Positions 48,690 to 61,896 are shown, counted from the stretch's first letter. The stretch is DNA of 64,000 nucleotides from Escarpia spicata (GCA_963995525.1 OZ023205.1:40663379-40727378); one strand, 5' to 3'. Numbers and translations are program-made. The notes: generated by a model not told the origin, from the sequence alone.

Positions 48690-49580
48690 AGTGAGGAGAA
48701 ATCTGGTAAAAGGAGACTAAAGAGAACATTGGGCATGGGCTGAAGAATGGTAAAAGGAGACTAAGGAGAACATTGGGCATGGGCTAAAGAGTGATAAAGG
48801 GAGACTAAGGAGAACATTGGGCATGGTCTAAAGAGTGGCAAAAGGAGACTAAGGAGAACATTGGTCATGGGCTAAAGAGTGGCAAAGGAGACTAAGGAGA
48901 ACATTGGGCATGGGCTAAAGAGTGGCAAAAGGAGACTAAGGAGAACATTGGGCATGGGCTAAAGAGTGGCAAAAGGAGACTAAGGAGAACATTGGGCATG
49001 GGCTAAAGAGTGGCAAAAGGAGACTAAGGAGAACATTGGGCATGGGCTAAAGAGTGGCAAAAGGAGACTAAGGAGAACATTGGGCATGGGCTAAAGAGTG
49101 GCAAAAGGAGACTAAGGAGAACACTGGGCATGGGCTAAAGAGTGGAAAAAGGATACTAAGGAGAACACTGGGCATGGGCTAAAGAGTGGAAAAAGGAGAC
49201 TAAGGAGAACATTGGGCATGGGCTAAAGAGTGGAAAAGGGAGACTAAGGAGAACATTGGGCATGGGCTAAAGAGTGGCAAAAGGAGACTAAGGGGAACAT
49301 TGGGTATGGGCTAAAGAGTGGCAAAAGGAGACTAAGAAGAACATTGGGCATGGGCTAAAGAGTGGCAAAATGAGACTAAGGAGAACATTGGGCATGGGCT
49401 AAAGAGTGGCAAAAGGAGACTAAGGAGAACATTGGGCATGGGCTAAAGAGTGGCAAAAGGAGACTAAGGAGAACATTGGGCATTGGCTAAAGAGTGGCAA
49501 AAGGAGACTAAGGAGAGCATTGGGCATGGGCTAAAGAGTGGCAAAAGGAGACTAAGGAGAGCATTGGGCATGGGCTAAAC
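48690..49580. repeat. 44-bp minisatellite, about 20 copies
   Basis: The unit is AAAGAGTGGCAAAAGGAGAC plus TAAGGAGAACATTGGGCATGGGCT, purine-rich on the + strand. Copies differ by one or a few bases (e.g. TGGAAAAAGG, AGAGCATTGG), with a few 1-2 bp length changes. Confidence 0.96.
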
Positions 49581-51189
49581 ATTCGGGAACAATCACTGTG
49601 TTGTAATAAACTAGCTGTCTACCAGGTGACATTGGTTTACGGAAGTTTGATACTATTTGTATCCGGCCACCTGGTGGGCTGACAGCTGTCGAATGGTCTA
49701 CAGGAAACTCCCTCTATTTACTGTTCATAAAGGAATTTTACATGAAGATTTATGCCTGGTAATCTGACTGGTTCGCTTTGTGAAAAAATGCGCAGCAAAA
49801 CAAGATGTCAGTCTGGGCTGGTATTATTCATCAACGAGGAGATCTGGCTTGTTTATTGTGAGCACGTCAGGTACGGAGCCAAGTAACTACTCGACTCGAG
49901 TGTTGTTGTGTGTATGCAATGCTGAGTATCTCTACGTAAGGAGGTAGGCTATCAAGTCAGTTGAGTCAGGTGCATGCACGTGTATGGTGTATGCACACGT
50001 AAGCTAGTACATACGCTCGTATATGAACGAACTGCAAGAGGGGCAGGATCAGATGTATTTTTTTGACACATTAAAAATCTCCTGAATAGATTTACTCTAG
50101 GTGTGCTGTAAAAGCATTGTAAATCCATACAAATATTTGGTTAGGGTAACATAGATTGTAGCTGTATTTATCAGTATTTTAGTGTAACATACACTCTAGA
50201 GCTATGTATTTACTAGTTGACATAGCTATAACTATAATAAAATATAATACCAATAAATGATGTTCCTTGCCCAGATGTTCCTTGCCCAGATGTCCCTTGC
50301 CCACGCCGGAACACTGACAAAACTGCCATTTGATGGTCACATAAAAATGAAAGTTTAGTAAGGGTTGGTTTGTGTAATGACATAGTGAGGTGTTTTCAAG
50401 GGTGCGTTGTTTCAAGTACAGAGTGATCATGAATATTATAAATTAAAAAAAGCCAGATAACCCACCCAGCTTTTTGGTGGTGGCTGAACCTACATAGATG
50501 TATGCTTCCGGATGGCAGCCATGCTACCTAGTGGCAAATAACTGGACTGGTGTGGACTGGTAATTTGTGGAAATGTTGCACCAGATGGAACAAATCTTTG
50601 CCAGTTGACCAACACCTGCAACGTGGGGTGGAATAACAAATGTTGATATATATATATATACATGTCAGGTTCATGTAACTACTAGTAGTTGGTAATTAAT
50701 GAGTTGGTTTATGTAAGTATAATACGTGGGCCGGCATGTTGGCCTTTTCCCTGACAGATTCCAGCTTATTTCTACGACAAATTATCGGGTGTAATTTAAT
50801 TAACATTTTTATGATGTCATGTATGTGTTAATGTTTGATAATGTTTGCATGTTGGAATTTAGCTGTATTATATGTCTGGATATTATGTTATTTTTGAATT
50901 AAATACAAATCATGCTTTGAGCAAGATTAGATTCCAAATAGAAGTCATGCTTCATGCAAACACATCATGACATATTAGATTGCCGCTATGACAACATGTT
51001 CATCAAAACATGTCCTGCCTTTTTATGATGTTTTGACAATTTATGACAACTCTGTTGTCAGATAAAGATGTCTCCAAAGTAATCTAAACGAAACACGACA
51101 AAGTTTCTTTTGTGTGGTATATACATGAGTAGTGTGTGACATGTTTGTGGTGTATGCATGGTGTATGCATGGTGTATGCAGTGTACAGT

Positions 51190-51745
51190 TGTAGCGGGGT
51201 GTAGAGAGCAGCAGTAGCACGGTGTAGATAGGAGATATAGTGGGGGTGTAAATAGCAGCTGTAGTGGGATGTAGATAGCAGCTATAGCAGAGTGTAGGTA
51301 CTAGATAGCAGCTGTAGCGGGATGTAGTAGCAGAGTGTAGATACTAGATAGCAGCTGTAGCGGGATGTAGATAGAAGCTATAGCGGAGTGTAGGTACTAG
51401 ATAGCAGCTGTAGCGGGATGTAGATAGCAGCTATAGCAGAGTGTAGGTACTAGATAGCAGCTGTAGCGGGATATCGATAGCAGCTATAGCGGAATGTAGG
51501 TACTAGATAGCAGCTGTAGCGGGATGTAGATAGCAGCTATAGCGGAGTGTAGGTACTAGATAGCAGCTGTAGCGGGGTGTAGATAGCAGCTATAGCGGAG
51601 TGTAGGTACTAGATAGCAGCTGTAGCGGGGTGTAGATAGCTGCTGTAGTGGGGTGTAGATAGCAGCTGTAGTGGGGTGTAGATAGCTGCTGTAGCGGAGT
51701 GTAGATAGCAGCTGTAGTGGGGTGTAGGTAGCTGCAATAGCTGTC
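51190..51745. repeat. 53-bp composite minisatellite (TAGATAGCAGCTGTAGCGG)
   Basis: The higher-order unit of 53 bp pairs a TAGATAGCAGCTATAGCGGA half with a TACTAGATAGCAGCTGTAGC half. The ends of the array fall back to a simple 20-24 bp unit, so the longer unit arose from the shorter one. CAGCTG occurs in most units. Confidence 0.93.
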
Positions 51746-52129
51746 ACGGGCCCATCAACAGGCGACACCTTCAGCAGGTAACTTGCCACCTTTGCCTGCC
51801 ACAGCTGTGGGCTCTGGGCCTGGATGTCAGTCAGGCTCCCTGTACTCAAGTCTTCTTGCTCATCCATCATCATTACTGGGGCCATCAAAATAACTGTTTC
51901 ATTACTTGGGCCTGTATATAGCTGGTGAATGACAGGTGAACCAGCCTTCAGGTAATCTAGTCATGTTTTAGTTATGTCGTCTGTAGGTGGACACTTTGAT
52001 CTTCTGTCTCAGTTTTTTCCTGCTTCAGAAATAGGACCAATCGTTGTCTTGAAATAACGGCAAGGTTGGCTTGAAGTAGCGGCAAGGTTATAGATTGTAG
52101 AAATGTGGGGGAGAACAGTAAAGCCCTCC

Positions 52130-52565
52130 ACGATGTGGTCAGTCAGGATGTGGTCAGAGAGGACACTAGGGTGTGGACAGAGAGGACACTAGGGTGTGGT
52201 CAGAGAGGACACTAGGGTGTGGACAGAGAGGACACTAAGGTGTGGTTAGAGAGGACACTAAGGTGTGGTTAGAGAGGACACTAGGGTGTGGGCAGAAAGG
52301 ACACTAGGGTGTGGTTATAGAGGACACTAGGGTGTGGTCAGAGAGGACACTAGGGTGTGGACAGAGAGGACACTAAGGTGTGGTTAGAGAGGACACTAAG
52401 GTGTGGTTAGAGAGGACACTAGGGTGTGGTTATAGAGGACACTAGGGTGTGGTCAGAGAGGACACTATGGTGTGGTTAGAGAGGACACTAAGGTGTGGTT
52501 AGAGAGGACACTAGGGTGTGGTCAGAGAGGACACTATGGTGTGGTTAGAGAGGACACTAGGGTGT
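52130..52565. repeat. 23-bp minisatellite, about 19 copies
   Basis: The unit is AGAGAGGACACTAGGGTGTG plus GTC/GTT/GAC. Variants alternate in small blocks (AGGGTGTGGTCAG, AAGGTGTGGTTAG), a pattern suggesting block duplications. Confidence 0.95.
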
Positions 52566-55500
52566 GGTCTGTCCTTGGGTCTGAAGTATTACTGTTTTAT
52601 AAAGCACATCATTGTACAAGCTGGTTCTTTTTTGCTGAAGACATTTTATTTTCAATCTTCTTTATCATCGTTTAAGGGAATGTATCAATACTATCATGCG
52701 GATTATACGGCACCTTTGGATCATTGTAAGTGCATCTGATCTCGTCCAAGGTACCAAAGTCCACACACCTCATTCTATGTTCATTCAGTTCCTTCGATCA
52801 CTGGCCTCTCATCTCACAGTTGGAGTAGTTCACAATGACAGTTACTTTGAGTTATTTATGTTTTTGACATGCTCTGTCTAGGGGGCCTTTTCTCCTACCT
52901 GAGAGAAATTATTGGTGATCAGTTCTCCAGATGGCGGCACTTTAAATTCATGAGTGTTTTGTTGCTCTAGTATGTGACGTATTATAAACAATTACCTGTC
53001 AGTTTCTTATGGCTTGTAATAAAAGAAGTATTTGGGAAATACTTGCTGTCAGAAATACCTTCAGCACACACACCAAACATGACAGTATTGTTTATAATGT
53101 CTACTCATCACAGATCCGATCAATAACGGTTGTGGGATCTCATCCAGGGAATGGCTTAGTTTTGTGCTTAAATGCTTTATTAGTGTATCAGGGAAGAAAA
53201 AGTGAGATGTATACATCGGTTCTGGAATGCAGGGCCTTGATAAGTAGGGATTGCCAATTTCCAATGAGCCTTGTTGGGTTATCCTAATTTGATCGTGTTC
53301 CGCATAATCGCATTGCTATTTGCTGTTGCTGTTGTACACTGCATGGGCCTCGATTTACAGGTCAGCTTGTAGTGCAGTGGTGTGACACCAGGGGGCACTG
53401 GCAGCAAACTGATTGCGTTGCGAAATGAACAGGTCTGGTGTGGTTGGAAAACTGTTTCTCCATCACCAGTTGACTGATTCTGAAACAGTCTCAAGTCTCA
53501 GTGCAATACATTGTTGTTTTTTCTTGTGAGTTTTCTGTAAATATTGTTTATTGTAATCTTGTAAATTCTGAAACTGTCTCAGCAGCATCTTATATGTACT
53601 AGTGAACCAGTAATACATTGTTATGTTTTTTAAGAGTACTGTCAATATTGACAGCTCTATAGTTATCAATATTTACCAATGTTCTCTAACTGTCCTTAGT
53701 GAGTGATGCCTTCAGTTGTTATTTTTGGATCACAGAAATATGTGTAATCTTGTAAAGATTTCTCAGGACTTGTGTAGTATCTAAACCAGTGAATACAGTA
53801 TTCTCAATACGGTGTACTTCATTAAGTACTGGTGTCAAGTGATCATGTCACTCTGACATGATCATTAATTTTGCATTATAACTGGCTATGTCATCATGAC
53901 TTGAACACTTAAGTATCCTTGCCATGTGTAAACACTTACCCAGATTTGAAGAAGTGGTCTATTTGTAACTACAGGAATGAAATCAGCTGAACTGCTCAGT
54001 CTCAAACATAGAAGCCTTCATTTTGATGACACGGCACACATTTATTGTTTACGTCATGTCATGTCAAAGCCAGATGTATTCATGAGAAATTCTTGGAATA
54101 TGCCAAACAAATCTTAAAAACCACACCACATTCTGTGACATTGTTTCAGTAAACTTGGGAAGCTTATCAATTAGTGAAAAGGCTTACAAACAGAGGATTC
54201 AGTAACAGAAATTCCTCATAGCTCTGCAAGTTAAAAGTCTGTTAACATCAGGAGGAAAAAAGTTTGTGAATTTGAGTGTCACTGCAGGCCTGCTGTAAAT
54301 AAACTGTTGTTGAGAGTGACAGGTCGGTGATAACAGGCGGGTATTGGCCTGGAAACAAGAGTCAGAGTGTCTGTCGACATTCCATTGTGTGTGTGTTTTG
54401 ATGGAAAGTGGCAGCAGGGAGAAGGAATGTATTGTGTGCAAGGGTGCACCAAGGCATCACTGATAATGGTCTGCCCTTGTTCTTACTGGCCCATTGTGCA
54501 GCAAGGTGACCGCTTCTGTTTGTGGATAACAACAGACATTTAGTATTTGTTTGATAAGAGCACAACAAGGGGCCATAGTTTATAGTGGTGTTGTGGTTCC
54601 TGTAGCATCTGTAGAATGTGTTGCCATGACCTATCCCAGATGAGCCTCCGAATGAATACGGTACATGGACACAAGGAATATAACAACATTGTCGAAACAC
54701 CTGACCAGTGCATATTTGTCATGAAAATGAGTGAATATCCATAACTTTGTTGATGCTGTAAACCAAGTCAAAGGATTAGTGATATTGGCACAGATATGAA
54801 ATTATTCAAACACAAAATGCAAATTATAATTCAAAAGCACCACTTTATAGAGACTGGCCAGATGGCAGCAGTTGTAAATCTGTCCTTTTATGTTGATATT
54901 TCATGAAAAAACTGGCACAAATTAATTTAATCAGCCAACGCCATACATTATAGATGTGTGCTCAAACAGAATGCTAAAGTAACGGCCGGAAACCAGACCA
55001 TCATAGACACAGACAGATGGCACGCCACATACATGCATCTGTGTGTGTGTGTGTGTGTCCGTGCATGACGGGCTGATATTGGTAACAGGATCCTGCACAG
55101 AACACAATAGGGAAGATGATCTATATCTCCCCAAGCAATCTGCAGCTGTTTATGGCACTCCTTAAACACCCTCTTCTGAGTGGGGTTTATAAAGCCACCC
55201 CTGAATACACCCCATGTAGAAGTTTACTTACGTGTGATGCCCTTGCATGATGCCCTTGCCCGCTGCTGACTTGGTCCTTCAACAAGTCACAAGTGCAACA
55301 AAGACAGAAATACACACCTCGCAGCTGTGTCATCAAACCAAGTCACGAGACTGACACCAATTTCCCAGGTCACATCAAATGTGTGTCACAGATTTGAATG
55401 TTTACCAAGCAGTGAATTGATATTTATTGTGATTCTAAAAGAAAGATGGTGGTAATGATTAAAGGCATTATGTATTAATGGTTCGTATCATATCAGTTTT

Positions 55501-57825
55501 ATAAGTTTATCCTATTGAGATTTGTCTATCATAATGTTTTATTAGTATTTCATGTTGATTCTACTCAGGATTGTCGCTTGTGTGAAATGATTACAAGTTT
55601 GTAAACTACGGGAAAAGTTTAGTTTGAGGTATTACCCGGTATTGTTACTAATTCATCTGTTATAACTTTGAGTCACTGGTTGGCCACTAGGTTGAAAGGA
55701 GGCGAGGTGGTGTGACTGCGTTTATTCTCCCTGTTTCGCCCCACTGGGGTACAGAAAGTTCCAGCTATGTTGTCACATCGCATTCTCTCCCATCTGCTAG
55801 GTAGTCTGGAGTGCAGTCATCCGGAGTAATCCATAGCCTCCAACCAGCCACATCTGAAGTATGGTGTATGGTCTCATCTCAGCTCACTTGGATGGTGGAC
55901 ACGTTTTCTTGTCTTATATTTCACAGATCTGACAGATAAAAAACTTACTGTATCTATGTTTTTTCACTCTGAAACCACATTTTGAAGGTGACTTGTTAAA
56001 ATTCCACCCTAATGCACACGTTCATTTTGCGATGTTCTCGATAGTAATATTATGAGGAACAACTCACTGAATGGCTGTCAAATACCCCTAGGGCAGAGTT
56101 CAGGTGACATTGTGAGACTCAAAGCTACAGTTACATTGTAGCGGTAAACAGCATTGGCTGCTTTTAGGCTCTGTTAAAGTAGAGACATTAGCCTTATCTG
56201 TGCATCTACCTGTTAGTGACAGTGTCTGTCAGATGGAGGCATCTACACAGTACCACACATGGTTATATTGTGCTGAATCTGTGTCAGTGGACAGCCATTC
56301 ACACGGACACATCATGCCACTGATCTGTCTCCTTGCTCTGTCATCAATCAAACTTTGTGCTGATGTCAGGTGATGGTAAGATGAGATTTAGGACTGGTAT
56401 TTCCCCTGACCATTTTTCTCATTATGTTTTCCACCTTGGACTGATTATTTGTATTATGTCTAATTATTATTAATTTTATAAGTATTAATTGGACAGTTGA
56501 TTAATTATATTTTTTTGCAATTCTGTATTGCTACAACTACATGTAACACCTGGTTCATCATTTACATATTAACACTTACATATATTTATTAATCAGTAAA
56601 GAAATATTAAGTGATATGTCCTTGACAGTTAATGTACATTCATTTTAGTTTGGGGGACATCTGGGGGGGATATGTCTGGGTGATATGTCCTGGGGGTGTT
56701 TCCATAGTCTTTACCCTAGCAAGGGATGACATCTAATGCTTGTGGGAAGGTCCTCTGAGCTTCCCTTGGGGTTGCTCCCATCTCCGGGCATCCGGTGACA
56801 AATATTACCCCTTGTGCACTTGTTTTTTGTATTTATAGCAAGCCGGAGTGATCCACAGTTGGCTGTATGGGAGCGAGGTAGTGTCCCTGTTTTCTCCCAG
56901 GCCCATATGTTTTTCCTGTACTCTGGTAGGAGCGATTTTTTTCCCGGCTTCATACTTGTCCTGCAGGTGCAAAGTGGGCTGGAACTTGGGAAGCTGCAAT
57001 GGGAGGGTGACTCATGGGACAGCTGGGTGCGGAAAACATGTAGACCGCTTGAGGTTGTTGGAAAGAAAGCAGTGGAAAAAATGGCGGACAAAAAGAAACA
57101 AGAAGAAATAGTGAACAAAACGAGGGTTTTTTAGATTGTTTTTATTAATTTGGATATTATAGAAGTACTTCTGTGATAAAACATTGTGTTCCTTGTTAAA
57201 GGTACATATATACCATTTAGAAATCAATTCTTTAGAAGATTCTTTGCTGGTTCTTCTACTACTGTTAACTGGCAGGTTCCATTTTCGGTCATTATCGCCA
57301 ATGGGAATTTAGAGATTGAGATCCCGGCTCAGTGGTTCTATGTGAAATTGTGGCTGCACAATCAACCAACGATCTAGTTTTCTTGCTTGGTGCGAGTAAA
57401 GAAATAGTTGCACAGACGAGTTAATTGCCTGTGTGGCTGGTGGTAGTTTTCCCCGCATACCGGGAGTTCTATTTCCTCGTAGCGACCAGCACAGACATTC
57501 TACACAACATTCATTAGTTACAAGTATTTCCTCAAAAACAACTTGTCCTGCAATTAGTGTATATCTCATGCAAACAGTGTATTTGGTTATTTAACGTTGC
57601 ACATTTTACTGAAAAATATCTAAACCACTAGAGTGGCAGTGAGTCACTGATGCATCCAAGGATGAATTGCGATATTTTTCTGCTGATACAATACTTGCAA
57701 ACATACTGGCCAAAGTTTGATCATGTTGAAACCATGCCAAAGTTGAGGCTTGGAAACCATTTTGAATCTACCCTTTTGTAATGTACTAAGTCAAATTCAA
57801 TAATTATGTAAGAAAGCTGCGTGCT

Positions 57826-58500
57826 TTGAACATGTCACAGTGGAGATGGTACTAGTGATACGTCAGTGGGTGGGACTAAAAACATGTCACAGTGGAGACG
57901 GTACTAGTGATACGTCAGTGGATGGGATAAAAAACATGTCACAGTGGAGACGGTACTAGTGATACGTCAGTGGATGTGACTAAAAACATGTCACAGTGGA
58001 GACGGTACTAGTGATACGTCAGTGGGTGGGACTAAAAACATGTCACAGTGGAGACGGTACTAGTGATACGTCAGTGGGTGGGACTAAAAACATGTCACAG
58101 TGGAGACGGTACTAGTGATACGTCAGTGGGTGGGACTAAAAACATGTCACAGTGGAGACGGTACTAGTGATACGTCAGTGGGTGGGACTAAAAACATGTC
58201 ACAGTGGAGACGGTACTAGTGATACGTCAGTGGATGGGACTAAAAACATGTCACAGTGGAGACAGTACTAGTGATACGTCAGTGGGTGGGACTAAAAACA
58301 TGTCACAGTGGAGAAGGTACTAGTGATATGTCAGTGGATGGGACTAAAAACATGTCACAGTGGAGACGGTACTAGTGATACGTCAGTGGATGGGACTAAA
58401 AACATGTCACAGTGGAGACGGTACTAGTGATACGTCAGTGGGTGGGACTAAAAACATGTCACAGTGGAGACGGTACTAGTGATACGTCAGTGGGACTAAA
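57826..58500. repeat. 52-bp minisatellite, about 13 copies
   Basis: The unit is AACATGTCACAGTGGAGACG, GTACTAGTGATACGTCAGTG, then GGTGGGACTAAA. Copies are nearly identical. Each has TACGTCA, a CRE-like half site, and ACTAGT. Confidence 0.96.
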
Positions 58501-60149
58501 AACAGTTAACTACTACTGTTTGTCATGGCTCATGAACATTGTTTTCTCAGTATTTAGACATTTCCATATGAATAAAGCCAGTTATTCAGCATTACTAATT
58601 ATTTTCTTTAAAGTTACATATCACGATACATATCACATTGTGACACAAATATCAGAATGTGTATCATATCTTAGTGTAGTTTACAGTTGCCGCCCTATAC
58701 ACTACTACATTGGACTTCCGTGCACTGATTGAGCCACGGATGCTAGCGTGACCACGTTGATGATAACGCTTCAGAATGAACATGTGCATCGTGGGAACTT
58801 CATTGATAATATCTGTGTTAATTGAGTTTATTCTCTAAATAAAACCCCAACATGGGTGCACAATGGCAGGGCATCAGACCCTGAAGTTTCTGCTCTGGCA
58901 TTTGAAGTTGTTAGTTTGATTGAGTCGGTTTCTGCTTAGCTGCACAGATATGTATCCGGCGATGGACATTAGGAATGTGCATTATGTCTATCTGTGAGGA
59001 TCGGTACAATAGAACTTGATATACATATATATATATATATATATATACTACACGTATAGATCTATACAATACATGATGTTGTACATTGTGTTATCTGCTA
59101 ACCGAGGGTGAGTCACATTTCTGGCATACTTTATTTACTCTCACGACTGTTTGACAGACAAAGCATACTTGTAGACAAGTAGACAAAGGTTTTATTGATT
59201 TCTCTTTTTGCATATTTCAGAGTAATTTTACCGTTTGTGACGTTTGAGTGCTTTTAGATAAAAAGATAAATTGGCTGTGAAATACCAAAAAAGACAAATC
59301 ATTCGAAAAACCTGTGTGATGTTTAACTTCACAAAAGATTTCCAGGTAATATCCCACTTCTAATATTATGCAATGTTATCCTCAGTATGTTTAGGGCTTT
59401 TATGTTTGGTTTACTTATGGTCCATTAAATCATTTCTGGTCCATTACCGTAATAACTGGTTCATCAATTTCTTGAGAAGTTTGAGTGTCTCATGCGATGC
59501 TCCACAAGTCCTGTCTTTCTTTTGTCTGTGACAAAGCGTGGTTGTGATTTATGAATGAAACAACAGTTAGTTGTGACTGAATGCATTAGACAATACACAA
59601 CAAAGGGCTTGTGACATTTTATCTCTTGCAAAAGTGTCAACCCATAGATGCCGCTTCGTGACAATTCTTCTGGGGGAACAATGGAGATTGTCACTGATAG
59701 TGCAGCCATTGGGGTAGTGGCTGATGGTTTGTTATCAAGTAACATCCACCCTGGGAAGGAGGTGTTGAACATGGTTGTAACGACACCCTTCTGTGGCCAT
59801 TGCTTTGTTTTATGGTGATTTGTCATGTGATTGTCACAGTGACAGCTGGTGTGACAGACCATGGTTGACTGACATTTGTCTTAGCCCTATAGTACCTGCC
59901 CATACACAAATGTGCCAATGATGCATCATTACTACATAGAAACTATGGTTCAGTTAAACTTTAAAGGTAGCCTAGTTAGACAAGTTTGTTTTGGTCAACT
60001 ACGATTACCTTTTTTAGTCTATACAATGCATGCATAAAACATGCAATACAAAAGTAAAAATACAATAAATAACAAAATAATAAAAAGATAACATTACAAA
60101 TGTACATGATGAATTTTTGATATTTGTCAGTGCATTGTCTGTTTATTGA

Positions 60150-60815
60150 GAGAGGCAAGTTTGCGATGGTCTAGCTATAACTCTGTGTATCTATCTGTTG
60201 ACAGAGATAAATTTGCTGTGGTCAAGATCTCTATATCTCTGTGTGTCTACCGGGCATATGTTTGTAGAGGTCAAGCTATAACTCTGTGAATCTATCTATT
60301 GACAGATGCACATTTGCTGTAGTCATCCTATAACACTGTGAATCTATGTGTTGACAGAGGCAAGTTTGCTGTGGTCAAACTATAACCATGTGTATCTATT
60401 TGTTGACAGAGGCAAGTTTGCTGTGGTCAAACTATAACCATGTGTATCTATTTGTTGACAGAGGCAAGTTTGCTGTGGTCAAACTATAACCATGTGTATC
60501 TATTTGTTGACAGAGGCAAGTTTGCTGTGGTCAAACTATAACCATGTGTATCTATTTGTTGACAGAGGCAAGTTTGCTGTAGTCAAACTATAACCATGTG
60601 TATCTATTTGTTGACAGAGGCAAGTTTGCTGTAGTCAAACTATAACCATGTGTATCTATTTGTTGACAGAGGCAAGTTTGCTGTGGTCAAACTATAACCA
60701 TGTGTATGTGTTGACAGAGGCAAGTTTGCTGTGGTCAAACTATAACCATGTGTATGTGTTGACAGAGGCAAGTTTGCTGTGGTCAAACTATAACCATGTG
60801 TCTGTGTGTTGACAG
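60150..60815 (+). repeat. 52-bp array derived from the STK17 exon 2 splice acceptor
   Basis: Units run AGGCAAGTTTGCTGTGGTCA, AACTATAACCATGTGTATCT, ATTTGTTGACAG. AG dinucleotides end at 60357, 60409, 60461, 60513, 60565, 60617, 60669, 60717 and 60765, and the true exon 2 acceptor follows at 60815. Spacing is 52 bp, then 48, 48 and 50. Older, decayed units lie at about 60152-60305. The first 22 bases of each unit match the start of exon 2 at all but a few positions and encode RGKFAVVKL before TAA. Confidence 0.95.
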
Positions 60816-61028
60816 AGGCAAGTTTGCGGTGGTGAAGCGATGTCAGCACAAATCGAGCGGGCTGGAGTACGCGGCCAAGTTCCTGCGGAAGCGACGGAAG
60901 GGTAAAGACTGTAGACACGAGGTCCTGCAGGAGATCAGTATGCTCGAGGTGGCACTCAGTCATCCACGACTCATCGACATGGTTGAGGTGTTTGAAACCA
61001 CCCATGAACTCATCATTGTCACCGAATA
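60816..61028 (+). CDS. STK17: STK17 kinase exon 2 (N-lobe)
   Basis: The exon reads (R)GKFAVVKRCQHKSSGLEY, then AAKFLRKRRKGKDCRHEVLQ, EISMLEVALSHPRLIDMVEV and FETTHELIIVTE. It holds the Gly-rich loop and the ATP-anchoring Lys of AAKFLRK (VAIK equivalent). The paired Glu is in the HEVLQEI helix. The KFLRKRRKGKDCR.E signature is diagnostic for DRAK (vertebrate KFLKKRRRGQDCRAEILHEI). It is 213 nt, entering in phase 2 and leaving with TA before GTGAGTC. Its acceptor competes with the upstream array of near-copies. Confidence 0.96.
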
Positions 61029-61896
61029 GTGAGTCTTCATTCATACAGTTCGACCGCAGAGTCCGGGCTTTGTTTTTATGAACAGTTTATGTATCTGATA
61101 TCAAAATGTGTAATGTTTTTTTATAGATCTAGACACTTTGTGTTTTCTTTTCGGGGAATCGGATCAGTGGATGTTTGCATTGTAACGACCTTGTTTCAAG
61201 AGCTGATTGATCTGGATCAAGATAATTTTGTTAGAAAATTCTTTAGTGCACGCATAGAGCAGTGTAAGCATGTTATAGTGAAGGCGTGTTACACGTTATA
61301 GTTCCACATGACCTGTGTTCGTTCAACCACGACCTGTGTTCATTTATCCATGATGTGTGTTCAGTGAGCCGTGACCTGATATCAGGTGAATCATGGAGCT
61401 GTTGGAGTGGAGCTCAGGGGAGAACATGCCCGTCTTATCAGACGCCGCCTCTGGGTAGCAGGAAGCAGCGGTCGCTTTGATTTCATTCCTCAATCCGGGG
61501 GCAGTTAACTGTAAACACCCACAAATCAAAAACTTTTGAATCCACTTGTTTAGGGTGTTGTTTTTTGCAAACGTGACTAAATGTGACATGTTGAAATATC
61601 AGTATAACAATAGGTAAAATAGATTCAACAATGAAGTTATCTTTAAAGAACTTACCTTCGGGAATTTTATGGTAATGGTTGCGTGTTATTGTTTGACATT
61701 TCTGCCAGAATTTTTATTACAACGTAAAAAGTACGTAAAATGTTAACATTATAACATAAACCAGATGGCATGAGTTGTGGCACCCAAACAATTTTTTTTG
61801 TAATTTTTAAAACCAGATCTAGCAAAAGTGCTGCCCCAGGATGTTGAATTTCCTGGAGAAAGTGGTCAGAGTTTAGTCCAGTGTTGATGTTTGCAG
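61029..61896 (+). other. STK17 intron 2
   Basis: 868 bp bounded by GTGAGTC and TTGATGTTTGCAG. It contains a small array of CATG/GACCTGTGTTC-type near-repeats at about 61305-61375; otherwise nothing is recognised. Confidence 0.8.

Larger units (their letters stand above)
30789..60815 (+). other. STK17 intron 1 (30,027 bp), rich in minisatellites
   Basis: The intron starts GTGAGT and ends TGTTGACAG, and both flanking exons agree in phase. Unique-looking parts (30.8-34.5, 35.7-38.5, 39.1-43.2, 44.8-46.3, 46.6-48.7, 49.6-51.2, 52.6-57.8 and 58.5-60.1 kb) are AT-rich and show no convincing exon on either strand. At least ten separate tandem arrays are listed individually. The lengths and compositions of the open frames here are explained by these arrays or by chance. 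Confidence 0.85.

Noticed and set aside
48690..49580. CRISPR-like regular repeat array
   Set aside because: The DNA is eukaryotic. The whole 44-bp unit is repeated, with no unique spacers. The same applies to the arrays at 34540, 51190, 52130 and 57826.
56711..57134. Overlapping frames of 106 and 135 codons on opposite strands
   Set aside because: No family resemblance, no splice-site framing and location inside an intron; length is compatible with chance in this less AT-rich patch.
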